DNA from: Nitrospirota bacterium
Lineage (GTDB): Bacteria > Nitrospirota > Thermodesulfovibrionia > Thermodesulfovibrionales > UBA6898
Length of the DNA: 64,000 nucleotides
Assembly: GCA_016215155.1 (NCBI GenBank)
Contig: JACRLQ010000008.1
Span: forward strand, 83,705 to 147,704
Direction of reading: 5' to 3'
Shown here: positions 35,949-46,699 of the stretch, in pieces
Layout: each line of letters opens with the position of its first letter
Position numbering within the stretch: position 1 is the stretch's first letter
The notes under the pieces: model-generated
The model's input: the letters and a program-made list of their open reading frames with translations, nothing else
What the model was told of the DNA's origin: nothing
Databases searched by the model: none
Made by a program: the position numbers and the translations under genes

Positions 35949-37184
35949 TCAACTGCTCAGGGGGACTATCGTAGTTACTATAAGAAACCCTGTAAGGACG
36001 GTGATGGCTATGATAGTGGCCCAGGAAATGTAATTATAGCTCCTTGGGTTCACGTAATCGCCCATGAGTTTTTTGTTGTTGACGAGCAGGAGCGCAAAGA
36101 CAAGCACAAACGGCAAAAGCAGACCATTGACTACAGCGGAAAGCACCATCAATAATATCAGCGGGGCCCCGGGTATGAGCACCACGCAGGAGGCCAGGGC
36201 TATGGTTAGCGTATAGATCCACATAAACTGCGGGGCCTCGCTGAATGATTTATTTACGCCGGCCTCCCATCCCATGGCCTCGCATATATAATAGGCGGTC
36301 GCCAGCGGGACGATGATCGCCCCCAGCAAAGACGCGTTGGCCAGACATATGGCAAATATCAGGTAGGCATATTCACCCGCCAGCGGCTTCAGGGCGAGGG
36401 CCGCCTCGGCCGCCTCATTGATCCTTATGCCGTTTGGAAAAAGAAGCGCCCCGCAGGTAACGATGACGAAGAAGCTGATAATGTCGGTAATGAAGCATCC
36501 TATAATGACGTCAAGTCTCGACGCCGCGTAATCTTCCTTCTTTATCCCTTTTTCCGCAATCGAGGACTGTAGGTAAAATTGCATCCACGGGGTAATGGTC
36601 GTCCCTATTATGGCGATGCTCAGCATGATGTATTCCGAATCCCACTTCATTTGCGGTATTATGGCGCTTCTGAGGACCGGCGCCCAATCAGGCTTTGACA
36701 TCAGGCCCGAGATAACGTATCCGAAATAAAGGAGACAGGCAAACAGGAGTATCTTCTCGACAAAACGGTAACTGCCCTTCGTGACCAGCATCCATATGAC
36801 GAGGGCCCCTACGGGCACCATGATATATTTGCTGAGACCGAGGATCTCCATGCTGGCCGCCCAGCCGGCAAGGTTGGCGACGGTGTTGCCGAAGTTTGCG
36901 ACAAGGAGACCCAGCATCATAAAGAAAGCGGCCTTAATGCCGTAATTCTCCCTTATGAGGTCGGAAAGACCCTTGCCGGTAACGACCCCCATGCGGGCGA
37001 TCATCTCCTGGACCACGACAAGGGCCACGGTCGTAGGCAGAAGCGTCCAGAGCAGGCCAAAACCAAACCGTGCGCCTGCTACGGAATAAGTCGTTATCCC
37101 GCTTGCGTCATTGTCGATGTTCGCCGTGATGATGCCGGGCCCCATGATCGAAAGAAAAAGGAGAAACCTTTTCCAGCGGGTCAC
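35949..37184 (-). CDS. NRAMP-family divalent metal transporter (atypical site)
   Basis: 411 aa, about 11 transmembrane helices. The TM1 metal site that reads DPGN in canonical MntH/Nramp is NIDNDASGI (D24-D26), and the TM6 MPH motif is replaced (IIGTTITPWMQFYLQ). The Met that gives selectivity for Mn/Fe is therefore missing, as in Nramp-related magnesium transporters; Mg2+ is a plausible substrate. The GTG start overlaps the upstream regulator's TGA (GTGA at 37181-37184) with AAGGAG before it. The pairing with an MgtE-N/CBS protein fits Mg2+ regulation. Confidence 0.88.
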   Translation of the reverse strand: MTRWKRFLLFLSIMGPGIITANIDNDASGITTYSVAGARFGFGLLWTLLPTTVALVVVQEMIARMGVVTGKGLSDLIRENYGIKAAFFMMLGLLVANFGNTVANLAGWAASMEILGLSKYIMVPVGALVIWMLVTKGSYRFVEKILLFACLLYFGYVISGLMSKPDWAPVLRSAIIPQMKWDSEYIMLSIAIIGTTITPWMQFYLQSSIAEKGIKKEDYAASRLDVIIGCFITDIISFFVIVTCGALLFPNGIRINEAAEAALALKPLAGEYAYLIFAICLANASLLGAIIVPLATAYYICEAMGWEAGVNKSFSEAPQFMWIYTLTIALASCVVLIPGAPLILLMVLSAVVNGLLLPFVLVFALLLVNNKKLMGDYVNPRSYNYISWATIIAITVLTGFLIVTTIVPLSS

Positions 37185-38443
37185 AACTTTCTCCTTTTCT
37201 TCTTCGCCTCGGGAGGCAGAAGCACATCTATTATATCGTCAACCGTAATTATCCCGTGCATGTAGCCCTGTTCATCAACGACCGGCAGGGCCAGCAGATT
37301 ATATTTGGATATTATCTCCGCCGCGTCCATCTCGTCCTCTCCGGGGGACACGGTCTTTAAATTGGTCTCCATGATGTCGGCCAGGAGGTTGTCCGGCTCG
37401 GCGAGGATCAGTTCCTTCAGGGAAGCCACCCCCAGAAGTTTTTCATCCTTGTCAAGGACATAGATGTAGTAAACGTTTTCGACCTCCCTGGCGTGCTGTT
37501 TGAAGCGTGCGGATGCTTCCGAAACCGTCATGAGAGGTCCATACGCTATGTAATCGTTGGTCATAAGACCGCCCGCGGTGTCCTCCTCGTGCCCGAGCAG
37601 TTCCTGGATGTCCTCCGCCTCTTCTTTTTCGATGTTCTCGAGCAGTTCTTTCGCCTTTTCCGTAGGGAGGTCGCTCAGGATGTCCGCCGCCTCATCCGGC
37701 GGCATTTCTTCTATGATGTCCGCGGCTTTTTCCGTGTCCATGGCATTGATGATATCCGCCTGCATCTCCGGTTTCAATTCGGAGAGGGCCTCCGCCGCGG
37801 TCTCGATATCGAGGTCTTTAAAAAGATGGGCGCCTTCCTCCCTCGAGACCTGGCTTATGATGTCCGCGATGTCCGCGGGATGGAGTTCGGCTAGTATCTG
37901 CCTCGGCACCGTCAGCGTGATCGCGTTCAATTTCGGCCTGAGGGGTTGAATATAATTCCAGCTGATCAGATTATAGGGGAGCCTGGTTTTGAACATGCCA
38001 AGGAGCTCCTCACTGCCGCGTTCTATGCCCAGTCTGCGCATGATCCCTCTCATGCCGACATCCACGGCGATCAGGACCGCGTTATTGTGGTAACCTTCAA
38101 GCTTAATGTCGTTGACCCTGACGACCTTTGCCCCGTTTGCGTCGACGATCTGTTTGTCCAGGATGTCTCTGACGACCAGAAGGTCTTCCTCGTTTAGATC
38201 ATAGACCTGGAGGCTGTCTTTATATATCCTCGACGAGATGATTTTTTTATTGAAGATATTAAGGTCGGTCCAGGGCAGCCTGTAAGTCTTTTTTTTCCTT
38301 TCAATGACGAGCATCGATACGACAGGCAGCGGATCACCCTTGACGATTGCGAGGTCTTTCACCCTCCCAAGGTCTTCACCCCTGGGGTCAAGGACTGTTT
38401 TATTGATTATCTCGCTCGAATATACTTCGCCGAAAAAAGGCAT
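37181..38443 (-). CDS. PRC-barrel / MgtE-N / CBS-pair regulator
   Basis: 420 aa from ATG 38443, which has TAGGGAG at good spacing; GTG 38449 would sit on that ribosome site. Two N-terminal PRC-barrel-like domains (VLDPRGEDLGRVKDLAI, VDANGAKVVRVNDIKLE) are followed by an MgtE intracellular N domain (LHPADIADIISQV, MPPDEAADILSDLP) and a CBS pair (about 280-410). No transmembrane domain is present, so it is the cytosolic Mg2+-sensing part of an MgtE channel as a free protein. It is translationally coupled to the NRAMP gene and probably gates or regulates it. Confidence 0.88.
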   Translation of the reverse strand: MPFFGEVYSSEIINKTVLDPRGEDLGRVKDLAIVKGDPLPVVSMLVIERKKKTYRLPWTDLNIFNKKIISSRIYKDSLQVYDLNEEDLLVVRDILDKQIVDANGAKVVRVNDIKLEGYHNNAVLIAVDVGMRGIMRRLGIERGSEELLGMFKTRLPYNLISWNYIQPLRPKLNAITLTVPRQILAELHPADIADIISQVSREEGAHLFKDLDIETAAEALSELKPEMQADIINAMDTEKAADIIEEMPPDEAADILSDLPTEKAKELLENIEKEEAEDIQELLGHEEDTAGGLMTNDYIAYGPLMTVSEASARFKQHAREVENVYYIYVLDKDEKLLGVASLKELILAEPDNLLADIMETNLKTVSPGEDEMDAAEIISKYNLLALPVVDEQGYMHGIITVDDIIDVLLPPEAKKKRRKL

Positions 38444-38733
38444 TTTCACTCCCTAAGGGTTATTGTTGTAAGAACGGCGCGAAAAGGGAACTCCGACTAT
38501 AAAGTATAGCTTTATAAGTCTTTTTTCGGCAACTGGTTTCTTGAGGAATCCGGATGGGCGTTGCGGGCGGATGCCATAATTCTTTCCGACTGTGTTAGAA
38601 TAATAAACGGATTAGAGGACCCATTGACAAAAACAGAGACCAATGAACACACCTTCCTGCTTTGATCCTGCCTGCTGCGGGGTCTCTTCATGCTGTAGAA
38701 AAATGCAGATTTCTCTCCGGAGGCTTCACAGAT

Positions 38734-40137
38734 ATGTTCCATGACAAATTTCATGAGGAATGCGGGGTTTTCGGTGTTTACGGGCATCAGGAGGCGGCAA
38801 ATCTCACCTATCTGGGGTTATATGCGCTTCAGCACAGGGGCCAGGAGGGGGCCGGCATCTGTTCCTCGGACGGCAAGCATTTATATATAGAAAAGGCGAT
38901 GGGGCTTGTCGCCGACATATTCAGCGAAAAAAGACTCAAGAAACTTCCCGGTCATATCGCCATCGGCCACAACCGTTATTCCACCGCGGGCAGCAGCATA
39001 TTAAAAAACGTCCAGCCGATAGTGGCGAATTTTTCGATGGGGACCCTTGCCCTGGGACATAACGGCAACCTTGTGAACGCCGGGGAACTCCGTAAGTCTC
39101 TTGAAAATGAAGGGGCCATATTCCAGTCGACCTCTGACAGCGAGGTGGTCGTACATCTGATCGCCCACTCGAAGGGGGACAGTTTTCATGAACGGGTAAT
39201 TCAGGCCTTAAGGCAGGTCAGCGGGGCTTTCAGTCTTCTGATTCTGAGGGAGAACGAACTGATCGCCGCGAGGGACCCATACGGGGTAAGGCCGCTCTGT
39301 CTGGGAATGGTTGACGGCGCCTATGTCGTAGCCTCCGAGACCTGCGCCCTTGACCTTATCAGCGCCAAATACATCAGGGACATAGAACCAGGGGAAATCG
39401 TGATAATAAACGACAATGGGGTCACCTCACACAGGGCGCTCTCAGGCCCCAGGAAGGCCTTCTGTATATTTGAATTCATATATTTTTCGAGACCCGACAG
39501 TTATATATTCGGCGGTCAGAATGTCAACAGCATCCGCAAGGAGTTCGGAAGGCAGCTTGCCAGGGAGTCGGGCATTGAGGCCGATGTCGTCATCCCCGTC
39601 CCTGACTCCGGCGTGCCGGCGGCGCTCGGGTACTCGGAGGAGAGCGGCATCAGGTTTGATTTCGGTCTTATAAGGAACCACTATATAGGCAGAACGTTCA
39701 TCGAACCCAAGCAGAACATCAGACATTTCGGGGTGAAGATAAAGCTCAACCCCGTAAGGGAGCTCCTTGAGGGGAAACGGGTCGTCGTGATCGACGACTC
39801 AATAGTCCGGGGGACGACGAGCAAGAAGATCGTAAAGATGATAAGGGAAAACGGAGGGGCCAAAGAGGTGCATCTGAGGATAAGTTCTCCGCCGACCGTC
39901 ATGCCCTGTTTTTATGGCATCGATACCCCCACCAGGCAGGAGCTGATCGCCTCGACCCATGACGTTGAGGAGATTAGGAAATATGTGACTGCGGACTCGC
40001 TTTCATACCTCAATATGGACGGGCTCCTCAAGATTGTTCAGGGGCCGGAGGATTACTGTACCGCATGTTTTTCGAATATCTATCCGATCAGTTTCCCGGG
40101 GGAACATATGGAGCAGATGGAATTCCTTTTCAAATGA
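38734..40137 (+). CDS. purF: Amidophosphoribosyltransferase
   Basis: 467 aa from ATG 38734, which follows GGAGG; an upstream in-frame ATG at 38662 adds residues not found in the family. A 9-residue propeptide (MFHDKFHEE) precedes the catalytic Cys10 ([15 protein letters not shown]). PRPP-binding motif [14 protein letters not shown]. Cysteines in FCIFEF, MPCFYG and YCTAC match the four [4Fe-4S] ligands of the Bacillus-type enzyme, so it is probably oxygen-sensitive. First step of purine synthesis. Its stop overlaps the cutA ATG (ATGA at 40134). The 284 nt upstream hold a possible 33-codon Cys-rich frame but no clear riboswitch. Confidence 0.95.
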   Translation: MFHDKFHEECGVFGVYGHQEAANLTYLGLYALQHRGQEGAGICSSDGKHLYIEKAMGLVADIFSEKRLKKLPGHIAIGHNRYSTAGSSILKNVQPIVANFSMGTLALGHNGNLVNAGELRKSLENEGAIFQSTSDSEVVVHLIAHSKGDSFHERVIQALRQVSGAFSLLILRENELIAARDPYGVRPLCLGMVDGAYVVASETCALDLISAKYIRDIEPGEIVIINDNGVTSHRALSGPRKAFCIFEFIYFSRPDSYIFGGQNVNSIRKEFGRQLARESGIEADVVIPVPDSGVPAALGYSEESGIRFDFGLIRNHYIGRTFIEPKQNIRHFGVKIKLNPVRELLEGKRVVVIDDSIVRGTTSKKIVKMIRENGGAKEVHLRISSPPTVMPCFYGIDTPTRQELIASTHDVEEIRKYVTADSLSYLNMDGLLKIVQGPEDYCTACFSNIYPISFPGEHMEQMEFLFK

Positions 40138-40475
40138 CGGCTGAGGGGTCTCCAGAGTACATCGCGGTTCTGATAACGGCCCCTGATGAACAGGAGGCCG
40201 TCCGCATCGCGGAGGGGCTGGTCAGCGAAAGGCTTGCGGGATGTGTTAATATTGTCCGGAATGTCCGTTCCATATACAGGTGGGAAGGCAAGACCGAAGA
40301 CTCTACCGAGGTCCTAATGATAGCCAAGACCAGGAGGGAACTCTTTGACCCGCTTGTAAAAAAGGTAAGGGAACTCCATAGTTATAAGGTCCCGGAGGTG
40401 ATCGCACTTCCCGTCATGCTTGGTTTTGATGATTATCTGGGCTGGCTCAGGCAGGAGACCGGTCCAATCACATAA
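40134..40475 (+). CDS. cutA: CutA divalent-cation tolerance protein
   Basis: 113 aa. Opening [21 protein letters not shown] and the following LAGCVNIV and SIYRWEGK are the CutA signature; the fold is PII-like and trimeric. Start ATG 40134 overlaps purF by 4 nt. An upstream in-frame start (40065) lies inside purF and is not supported. CutA has been linked to copper tolerance in Escherichia coli, though its general role is unclear. Confidence 0.92.
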   Translation: MTAEGSPEYIAVLITAPDEQEAVRIAEGLVSERLAGCVNIVRNVRSIYRWEGKTEDSTEVLMIAKTRRELFDPLVKKVRELHSYKVPEVIALPVMLGFDDYLGWLRQETGPIT

Positions 40476-40500
40476 CATTCAGTTCGGCAAAGGAGCGAGT

Positions 40501-41391
40501 ATGAAAAAAGTTCATGTCCTGGTAGTTATGGTCGGTCTCATGCTTTTTATGCCCGTTTTATCAGATGCCCAGCAGCAAAAAGAGATACTCATAGGCCTTA
40601 TCCCCGAGATGAACGTCTTTAAGCAGCAGGAGAGATTCAAGCCCCTTACCGAATACCTTACGAAGAAGACAGGCGTAAAGGTCAATATTACCATATTAAG
40701 CAGGTACGGAAACATAATCGAAAGGTTCACCGCTGAAAAGATGGACGGCGCGTTCTTCGGTTCTTTTACGGGCGCCCTCGCGATAGAGAAACTGGGGGTG
40801 GACCCGATAGCAAGGCCGGTAAACCTCGACGGCAGTTCCACCTATCACGGGTATCTGTTCGTGAGGAAGGACAACGGGATAAAGAACGTGTCGGATATGA
40901 AGGGAAAGAAGATGGCGTTCGTCGAAAAGGCCACCACGGCAGGATTTATATTCCCTGTCGCCTATCTTAAACAAAACGGGATAAATGACTATAAAAGTTT
41001 TTTCAAGGAATTTTATTTTAGCGGCAGCCACGACGCCTCCATATTCGCCGTGCTCGATAAAAAGGCCGACATCGGCGCCGCCAAACACAGCATTTATGAC
41101 AGGGTCAGAAAGAACGACCCGAGGGTTGATAAGGACCTCCTGATTATTGCCGAGTCCGCCAAGGTGCCTTCCAACGGCCTGTGCGTGAGGAAAGGTCTGG
41201 ACCTCGACCTGAAAAACAGGTTCAAAAAAGCCCTGTTGAATATAGACAAGGACCCCGACGGGAAGGCGGTGCTTGAGAAATTCGGGGCGCTCAAATTCAT
41301 CGAAACAACAAAGGAAGATTACAAGACCGTATCGATGATGGCGAAAGACGCAGGGATAAACATGAAAACATATGTCTATAAGAATGAATAA
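40501..41391 (+). CDS. PhnD-type substrate-binding protein
   Basis: 296 aa from ATG 40501 (AAGGAG upstream), beginning with a Sec signal peptide MKKVHVLVVMVGLMLFMPVL. The mature part matches phosphate/phosphite/phosphonate ABC-transporter binding proteins (LIGLIPEMNVFKQQERFKPL, GAFFGSFTGALAIEKLGV, AFVEKATTAGFIFPVAYL). No permease or ATPase gene is adjacent, so it may serve a distant transporter or a sensor. It is convergent with the response regulator gene, 9 nt away. Confidence 0.85.
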   Translation: MKKVHVLVVMVGLMLFMPVLSDAQQQKEILIGLIPEMNVFKQQERFKPLTEYLTKKTGVKVNITILSRYGNIIERFTAEKMDGAFFGSFTGALAIEKLGVDPIARPVNLDGSSTYHGYLFVRKDNGIKNVSDMKGKKMAFVEKATTAGFIFPVAYLKQNGINDYKSFFKEFYFSGSHDASIFAVLDKKADIGAAKHSIYDRVRKNDPRVDKDLLIIAESAKVPSNGLCVRKGLDLDLKNRFKKALLNIDKDPDGKAVLEKFGALKFIETTKEDYKTVSMMAKDAGINMKTYVYKNE

Positions 41392-41400
41392 AAAATAACC

Positions 41401-41769
41401 CTATGTCCTGTCATGCAGGGCCTGATGGACGGTGTTTTTGATCTGGTCGTGCATGACAGGCTTTACCAGGTAGTCATACGCCCCCGCCCTTATCGCCTCT
41501 ACCGCTGTATCGATCGACGCAAAGGCCGTCATTATTATGACCTTCAGGTCGGGATTGTTGTCCCTGCACCGTTTCAGAAAGGCTATGCCGTTTATGCCGG
41601 GAAGGACTATATCGCTGATGACCAGGTCATAGCGTTTTTCACTGATGGACTCAAGGGCGGTCTCCGAACTTCCGACGCCATCGACCTCATACCCTTCCTT
41701 TATAAGGACCCTTTTTAACGATTCCCGCAGGGTCTCTTCATCTTCTACTATCAACAGTTTTCCGGCCAT
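41401..41769 (-). CDS. Single-domain response regulator (CheY-like)
   Basis: 122 aa receiver domain only. Acidic pocket VEDEE near residue 9, phospho-acceptor Asp53 (VISDIVLPG), Thr in MTAFAS and Lys in YLVKPV are all present. No output domain and no histidine kinase nearby; partner unknown. A perfect palindrome AGCTGATTTCAGCT lies at 41798-41811 in its upstream region. Confidence 0.9.
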   Translation of the reverse strand: MAGKLLIVEDEETLRESLKRVLIKEGYEVDGVGSSETALESISEKRYDLVISDIVLPGINGIAFLKRCRDNNPDLKVIIMTAFASIDTAVEAIRAGAYDYLVKPVMHDQIKNTVHQALHDRT

Positions 41770-41797
41770 ATTCGTATCGTTTCCCTTGTCTAATGAT

Positions 41798-41811
41798 AGC
41801 TGATTTCAGCT
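41798..41811. promoter_or_regulatory. Palindrome upstream of the response regulator
   Basis: AGCTGA-TT-TCAGCT, 29 nt before the start codon. It has no T-tract and could be an operator. No binding protein can be named. Confidence 0.25.
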
Positions 41812-41885
41812 GGAAAATGAAAGCTTTGCTAATATAGACATAAGAAAAGCTTATAGATACCGGGTGTTATCGAATTCCCGACCCG

Positions 41886-43973
<2,088 letters not shown>

Positions 43974-44393
43974 TCATTTTTCCGGAAAGATCAGCGCCAG
44001 CTGTTTATCAATGTGTTTTCGATAGATAAGGAAGTCGGAATCAAGGGTAAAAATCCTGTGACGGCTATGGATTTCAGCCATGCGGACAAGGAAGGCATCC
44101 GCCAGAGACATCGGAACATCCTTGTATTTATCTACAAGACCCCTGATTTCAGGCAGGTGCTCCTTTAAATTAAAAGCGAGCTGCAGGGCGCCTTGCTCGG
44201 CCATCTTCATAATCTGCAGCTGATAAAACGGATAATGCGAGAGACGAAACATAGTTTCTACCAATACAGGTTCGCACACTAAAAGAGGCGGGGTTAAAGA
44301 ATCAAACTGTTCAACGACCCACTCATGATGCCTTTCCCTGCGATCAATAAAAGCCACCAATGGCCCGGTATCAACGATCGCCCGTTGAATCAC
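43974..44393 (-). CDS. vapC: PIN-domain toxin (VapC-like)
   Basis: 139 aa PIN domain. Conserved acids: D8 (RAIVDTGPLV), E41/E46 (VCEPVLVETMF), D99 (MSLADAFLVRMA) and D118/D120 (TLDSDFLIY). VapC proteins are RNases. The start overlaps the end of the antitoxin gene by 23 nt. Confidence 0.87.
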   Translation of the reverse strand: MIQRAIVDTGPLVAFIDRRERHHEWVVEQFDSLTPPLLVCEPVLVETMFRLSHYPFYQLQIMKMAEQGALQLAFNLKEHLPEIRGLVDKYKDVPMSLADAFLVRMAEIHSRHRIFTLDSDFLIYRKHIDKQLALIFPEK

Positions 44394-44655
44394 GGCCTAA
44401 TCCTTCGAGATATTTTGGATTGGTAGCAAGGTCGTCGACTCCCGAATCGATAACTCCGCATATACCCTTCATCAGGTCATAGGCAGTCGGCTGTTTTTTG
44501 TTTTTTGCCTTCTTTTTTGCCGCATGTGTCATCCGGCTCTCAAGGCCGCTCTGGAGCAAAGCGGTCATCATTTCGCCAAGCCTGCGCCGCTCCCGGGCCG
44601 CAAGCACTTTTACTTCGGTCATTAACTCATCCGGCAATTCAACTGTAGTCTTCAT
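44371..44655 (-). CDS. vapB: RHH-type antitoxin
   Basis: 94 aa from ATG 44655, preceded by GGAGGAAA. The N-terminal ribbon-helix-helix motif (KTTVELPDELMTEVKVLA) would bind DNA and autoregulate the pair; the C-terminus is Lys-rich, then acidic, and would wrap the toxin. A longer in-frame start at 44712 is not supported by a ribosome site. Confidence 0.8.
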   Translation of the reverse strand: MKTTVELPDELMTEVKVLAARERRRLGEMMTALLQSGLESRMTHAAKKKAKNKKQPTAYDLMKGICGVIDSGVDDLATNPKYLEGLGRDSTGDR

Positions 44656-44774
44656 GGAATTTCCTCCGGTCTCTATGCATCCATTTTCCCATAAAACCAT
44701 ATTTATGGTCAATATGCTGAAACGACCCTGGCCCTTTTCCTAATGCCCGTCCCAGCGCATGCACCATTGCCCGA

Positions 44775-44995
44775 GATACTTCCCGCGCAAGGACCAAGCT
44801 TCCGGTATCCTCCGGAGTTATAGTCTCGATTCTCTTATAGCTTTTCAAATCCAACAGATCGGAATCCCCTGTCACAAGGTAATCGGCCTTTTGCAGCCAC
44901 TGCACAGGCAATAATATTGTCATCATAGGCAGCACGGCAAGTGTCCTTAACTTTGATACCGCGCTCAACAAACTTTAGAGGTAAAGTAAATAATA
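44775..44995 (-). pseudogene. Broken PIN-domain toxin gene (C-terminal half)
   Basis: The minus strand encodes RGIKVKDTCRAAYDDNIIA then CAVAAK, then, one frame over, ADYLVTGDSDLLDLKSYKR then IETITPED: the C-terminal half of a VapC-like PIN protein. The frame changes within the T-run 44889-44892 (AAAA in the sense strand). The N-terminal half is absent and its place is taken by the radical SAM gene's upstream region, so it is a remnant and not just a one-base error. It accounts for most of the 386-nt gap 44656-45041. Confidence 0.75.
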
Positions 44996-45006
44996 TGAAC
45001 GCTTAT

Positions 45007-45036
45007 TTGTAACGTCCTTAGTCTATCCATTAAAAT
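45007..45036 (+). promoter_or_regulatory. Promoter of the radical SAM gene
   Basis: TTGTAA (45007-45012), 18-nt spacer, TAAAAT (45031-45036). The GTG start is 5 nt downstream, with no Shine-Dalgarno, so a leaderless message is predicted. Confidence 0.4.
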
Positions 45037-45041
45037 TCAGA

Positions 45042-46589
45042 GTGTCTATAATCCTTGTGCACCCGCCGGTTTCAAAGCCCGGAGAGCCCCCCGCCGGCAT
45101 CGCGAGACTTTCCGGCGCCCTGAAATTCCACGGAATAAAACACAGTCTCCTCGACGCAAATCTGGAGGGACTTCTCTATCTGCTTAAATCCCCAAGGCCC
45201 GATAACGCAGGGGACGTCTGGAGCGGAAGGTCCTTCCGGAATCTGGACAACAATCTCCGGCTCATAAAAAATCCTGAAACATATCTCAAAATGGACCGTT
45301 ATAAAAGGGTCGTTCGGGACCTCGGGCGGGTACTCGAAAAAGTATCGCAGGCCGGGGGCGCTGATGTCGGCCTGGCCAATTACCAGCAGGACGGACTCTC
45401 CCCGCTCAGGTCGGCGGACCTTATCGCTTCTTCCGAACGGTTCGTAAGGAATATTTTTTACCCCTATTTCAGCGCGAGACTCGCCGGAATAATTCATCGG
45501 GAGCAGCCTCAGTGGATCGGGTTTTCCCTGAACTACCTGAGTCAGGCCATATGCGCCTTCGCGATGATCGGCTTTGTGCGGCGGGAATTTCCGGACATAA
45601 AAATTGTTGCCGGCGGCGGTCTTGTCACCTCATGGGTAAACAGTCCTCTTTGGAAAGACCAATTCAAGGGAATCATAGACCATCTCGTAGCAGGCCCGGG
45701 TGAAAAACAGCTGCTTTCGCTCTTCGGGGTTTTCGATAAAGAAAATAATTATACCCCTGATTACCGGACATTGCCGGACGGAGAGTATCTTTCTCCGGGG
45801 GTCATATTGCCCTACAGCGCCTCTACCGGATGCTACTGGAACCGGTGCAGTTTCTGTCCTGAGAAGGCGGAGGGAAGCCGCTATATTCCGGTCCCGCCCC
45901 AAACAGTAATTTCGGACCTTGAAATGCTCAATGTCAGTTCATCCCCAATGCTCGTACATTTTCTTGACAGCGCGCTCAGTCCGTCAATGATGGACACATT
46001 GATAGAAAAGAGCCCTGGAATTCCCTGGTATGGTTTTGCCCGCGTGGACAAGAGACTGACTGAGTATGGTTTCTGCCGGCAGCTTAAGAAATCAGGGTGC
46101 GTTATGCTCAAGCTCGGCCTCGAATCCGGGGACCAGGGCGTCCTTGATGACATGGTCAAGGGGCTCAGTGTCGAAATGTCCCGAAAAGCCCTCAAGGCCC
46201 TTAAAAAGGCCGGCATAGCCACGTATGTTTATCTTCTCTTCGGCACTCCGTCGGAGACACCCGGCTCGGCTCGGAAGACCCTTGAATTTACGGCCGCCAA
46301 TTCAGAAAATATAGATTTTCTGAACCTTGCGGTTTTTAATATGCCTCTGGCTGCCTCAGGCTTTTACGGATTAAAAACGAGATTTTTTTATGATGCCGAC
46401 CTATCTTTATATACGGATTTTTCTCATCCCGCCGGATGGGGCAGAAGAGAGGTAAAAAAATTTTTGGATAATGAGTTCAGGAGGCATCGGGCCATAGCCG
46501 GCATCCTGAAAAATGACCCGCCTGTTTTTACTTCAAATCACGCGCCCTTTTTTGTCGGGAAAACTCCGGCAGGGTCTTTGTTAAGTTAA
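45042..46589 (+). CDS. Radical SAM protein with B12-binding-like N-terminus
   Basis: 515 aa. The N-terminal region (IILVHPPVSKPGEPPAGIAR) and IKIVAGGGL resemble the B12-binding Rossmann domain of class B radical SAM proteins. The cluster motif is STGCYWNRCSFCPEKAEG (C-x4-C-x2-C), followed by LKLGLESGDQGVLDDMVKG and TYVYLLFGTPSE. Substrate unknown. The GTG start has a -10-like box just upstream. No partner gene in operon. Confidence 0.82.
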   Translation: MSIILVHPPVSKPGEPPAGIARLSGALKFHGIKHSLLDANLEGLLYLLKSPRPDNAGDVWSGRSFRNLDNNLRLIKNPETYLKMDRYKRVVRDLGRVLEKVSQAGGADVGLANYQQDGLSPLRSADLIASSERFVRNIFYPYFSARLAGIIHREQPQWIGFSLNYLSQAICAFAMIGFVRREFPDIKIVAGGGLVTSWVNSPLWKDQFKGIIDHLVAGPGEKQLLSLFGVFDKENNYTPDYRTLPDGEYLSPGVILPYSASTGCYWNRCSFCPEKAEGSRYIPVPPQTVISDLEMLNVSSSPMLVHFLDSALSPSMMDTLIEKSPGIPWYGFARVDKRLTEYGFCRQLKKSGCVMLKLGLESGDQGVLDDMVKGLSVEMSRKALKALKKAGIATYVYLLFGTPSETPGSARKTLEFTAANSENIDFLNLAVFNMPLAASGFYGLKTRFFYDADLSLYTDFSHPAGWGRREVKKFLDNEFRRHRAIAGILKNDPPVFTSNHAPFFVGKTPAGSLLS

Positions 46590-46619
46590 AAGCTTTAATA
46601 AGGGACAGACCTCCTCCGA

Positions 46620-46643
46620 CACTGTACATATATTTATACAGTG
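46620..46643. promoter_or_regulatory. Operator-like palindrome before the lytic transglycosylase
   Basis: CACTGTA-10 nt-TACAGTG. A TTGACA follows at 46669-46674. Arms resemble an SOS box (CTGT...ACAG), but the spacing is 12 rather than 8, and there is no T-tract for a terminator. Possible repressor site. Confidence 0.3.
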
Positions 46644-46699
46644 CTATTGCAAATATGACACATTTTTGTTGACAAAAAAGCGCCAATAAAGGACAATTA

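Noticed and set aside
38662-38733. In-frame upstream start for purF
   Set aside because: It would put 24 extra residues before a normal propeptide; GGAGG lies just before ATG 38734.
46620-46643. SOS (LexA) box upstream of the lytic transglycosylase
   Set aside because: CTGT...ACAG arms are separated by 12 nt rather than the 8 of the gammaproteobacterial box; kept only as an unnamed palindrome.
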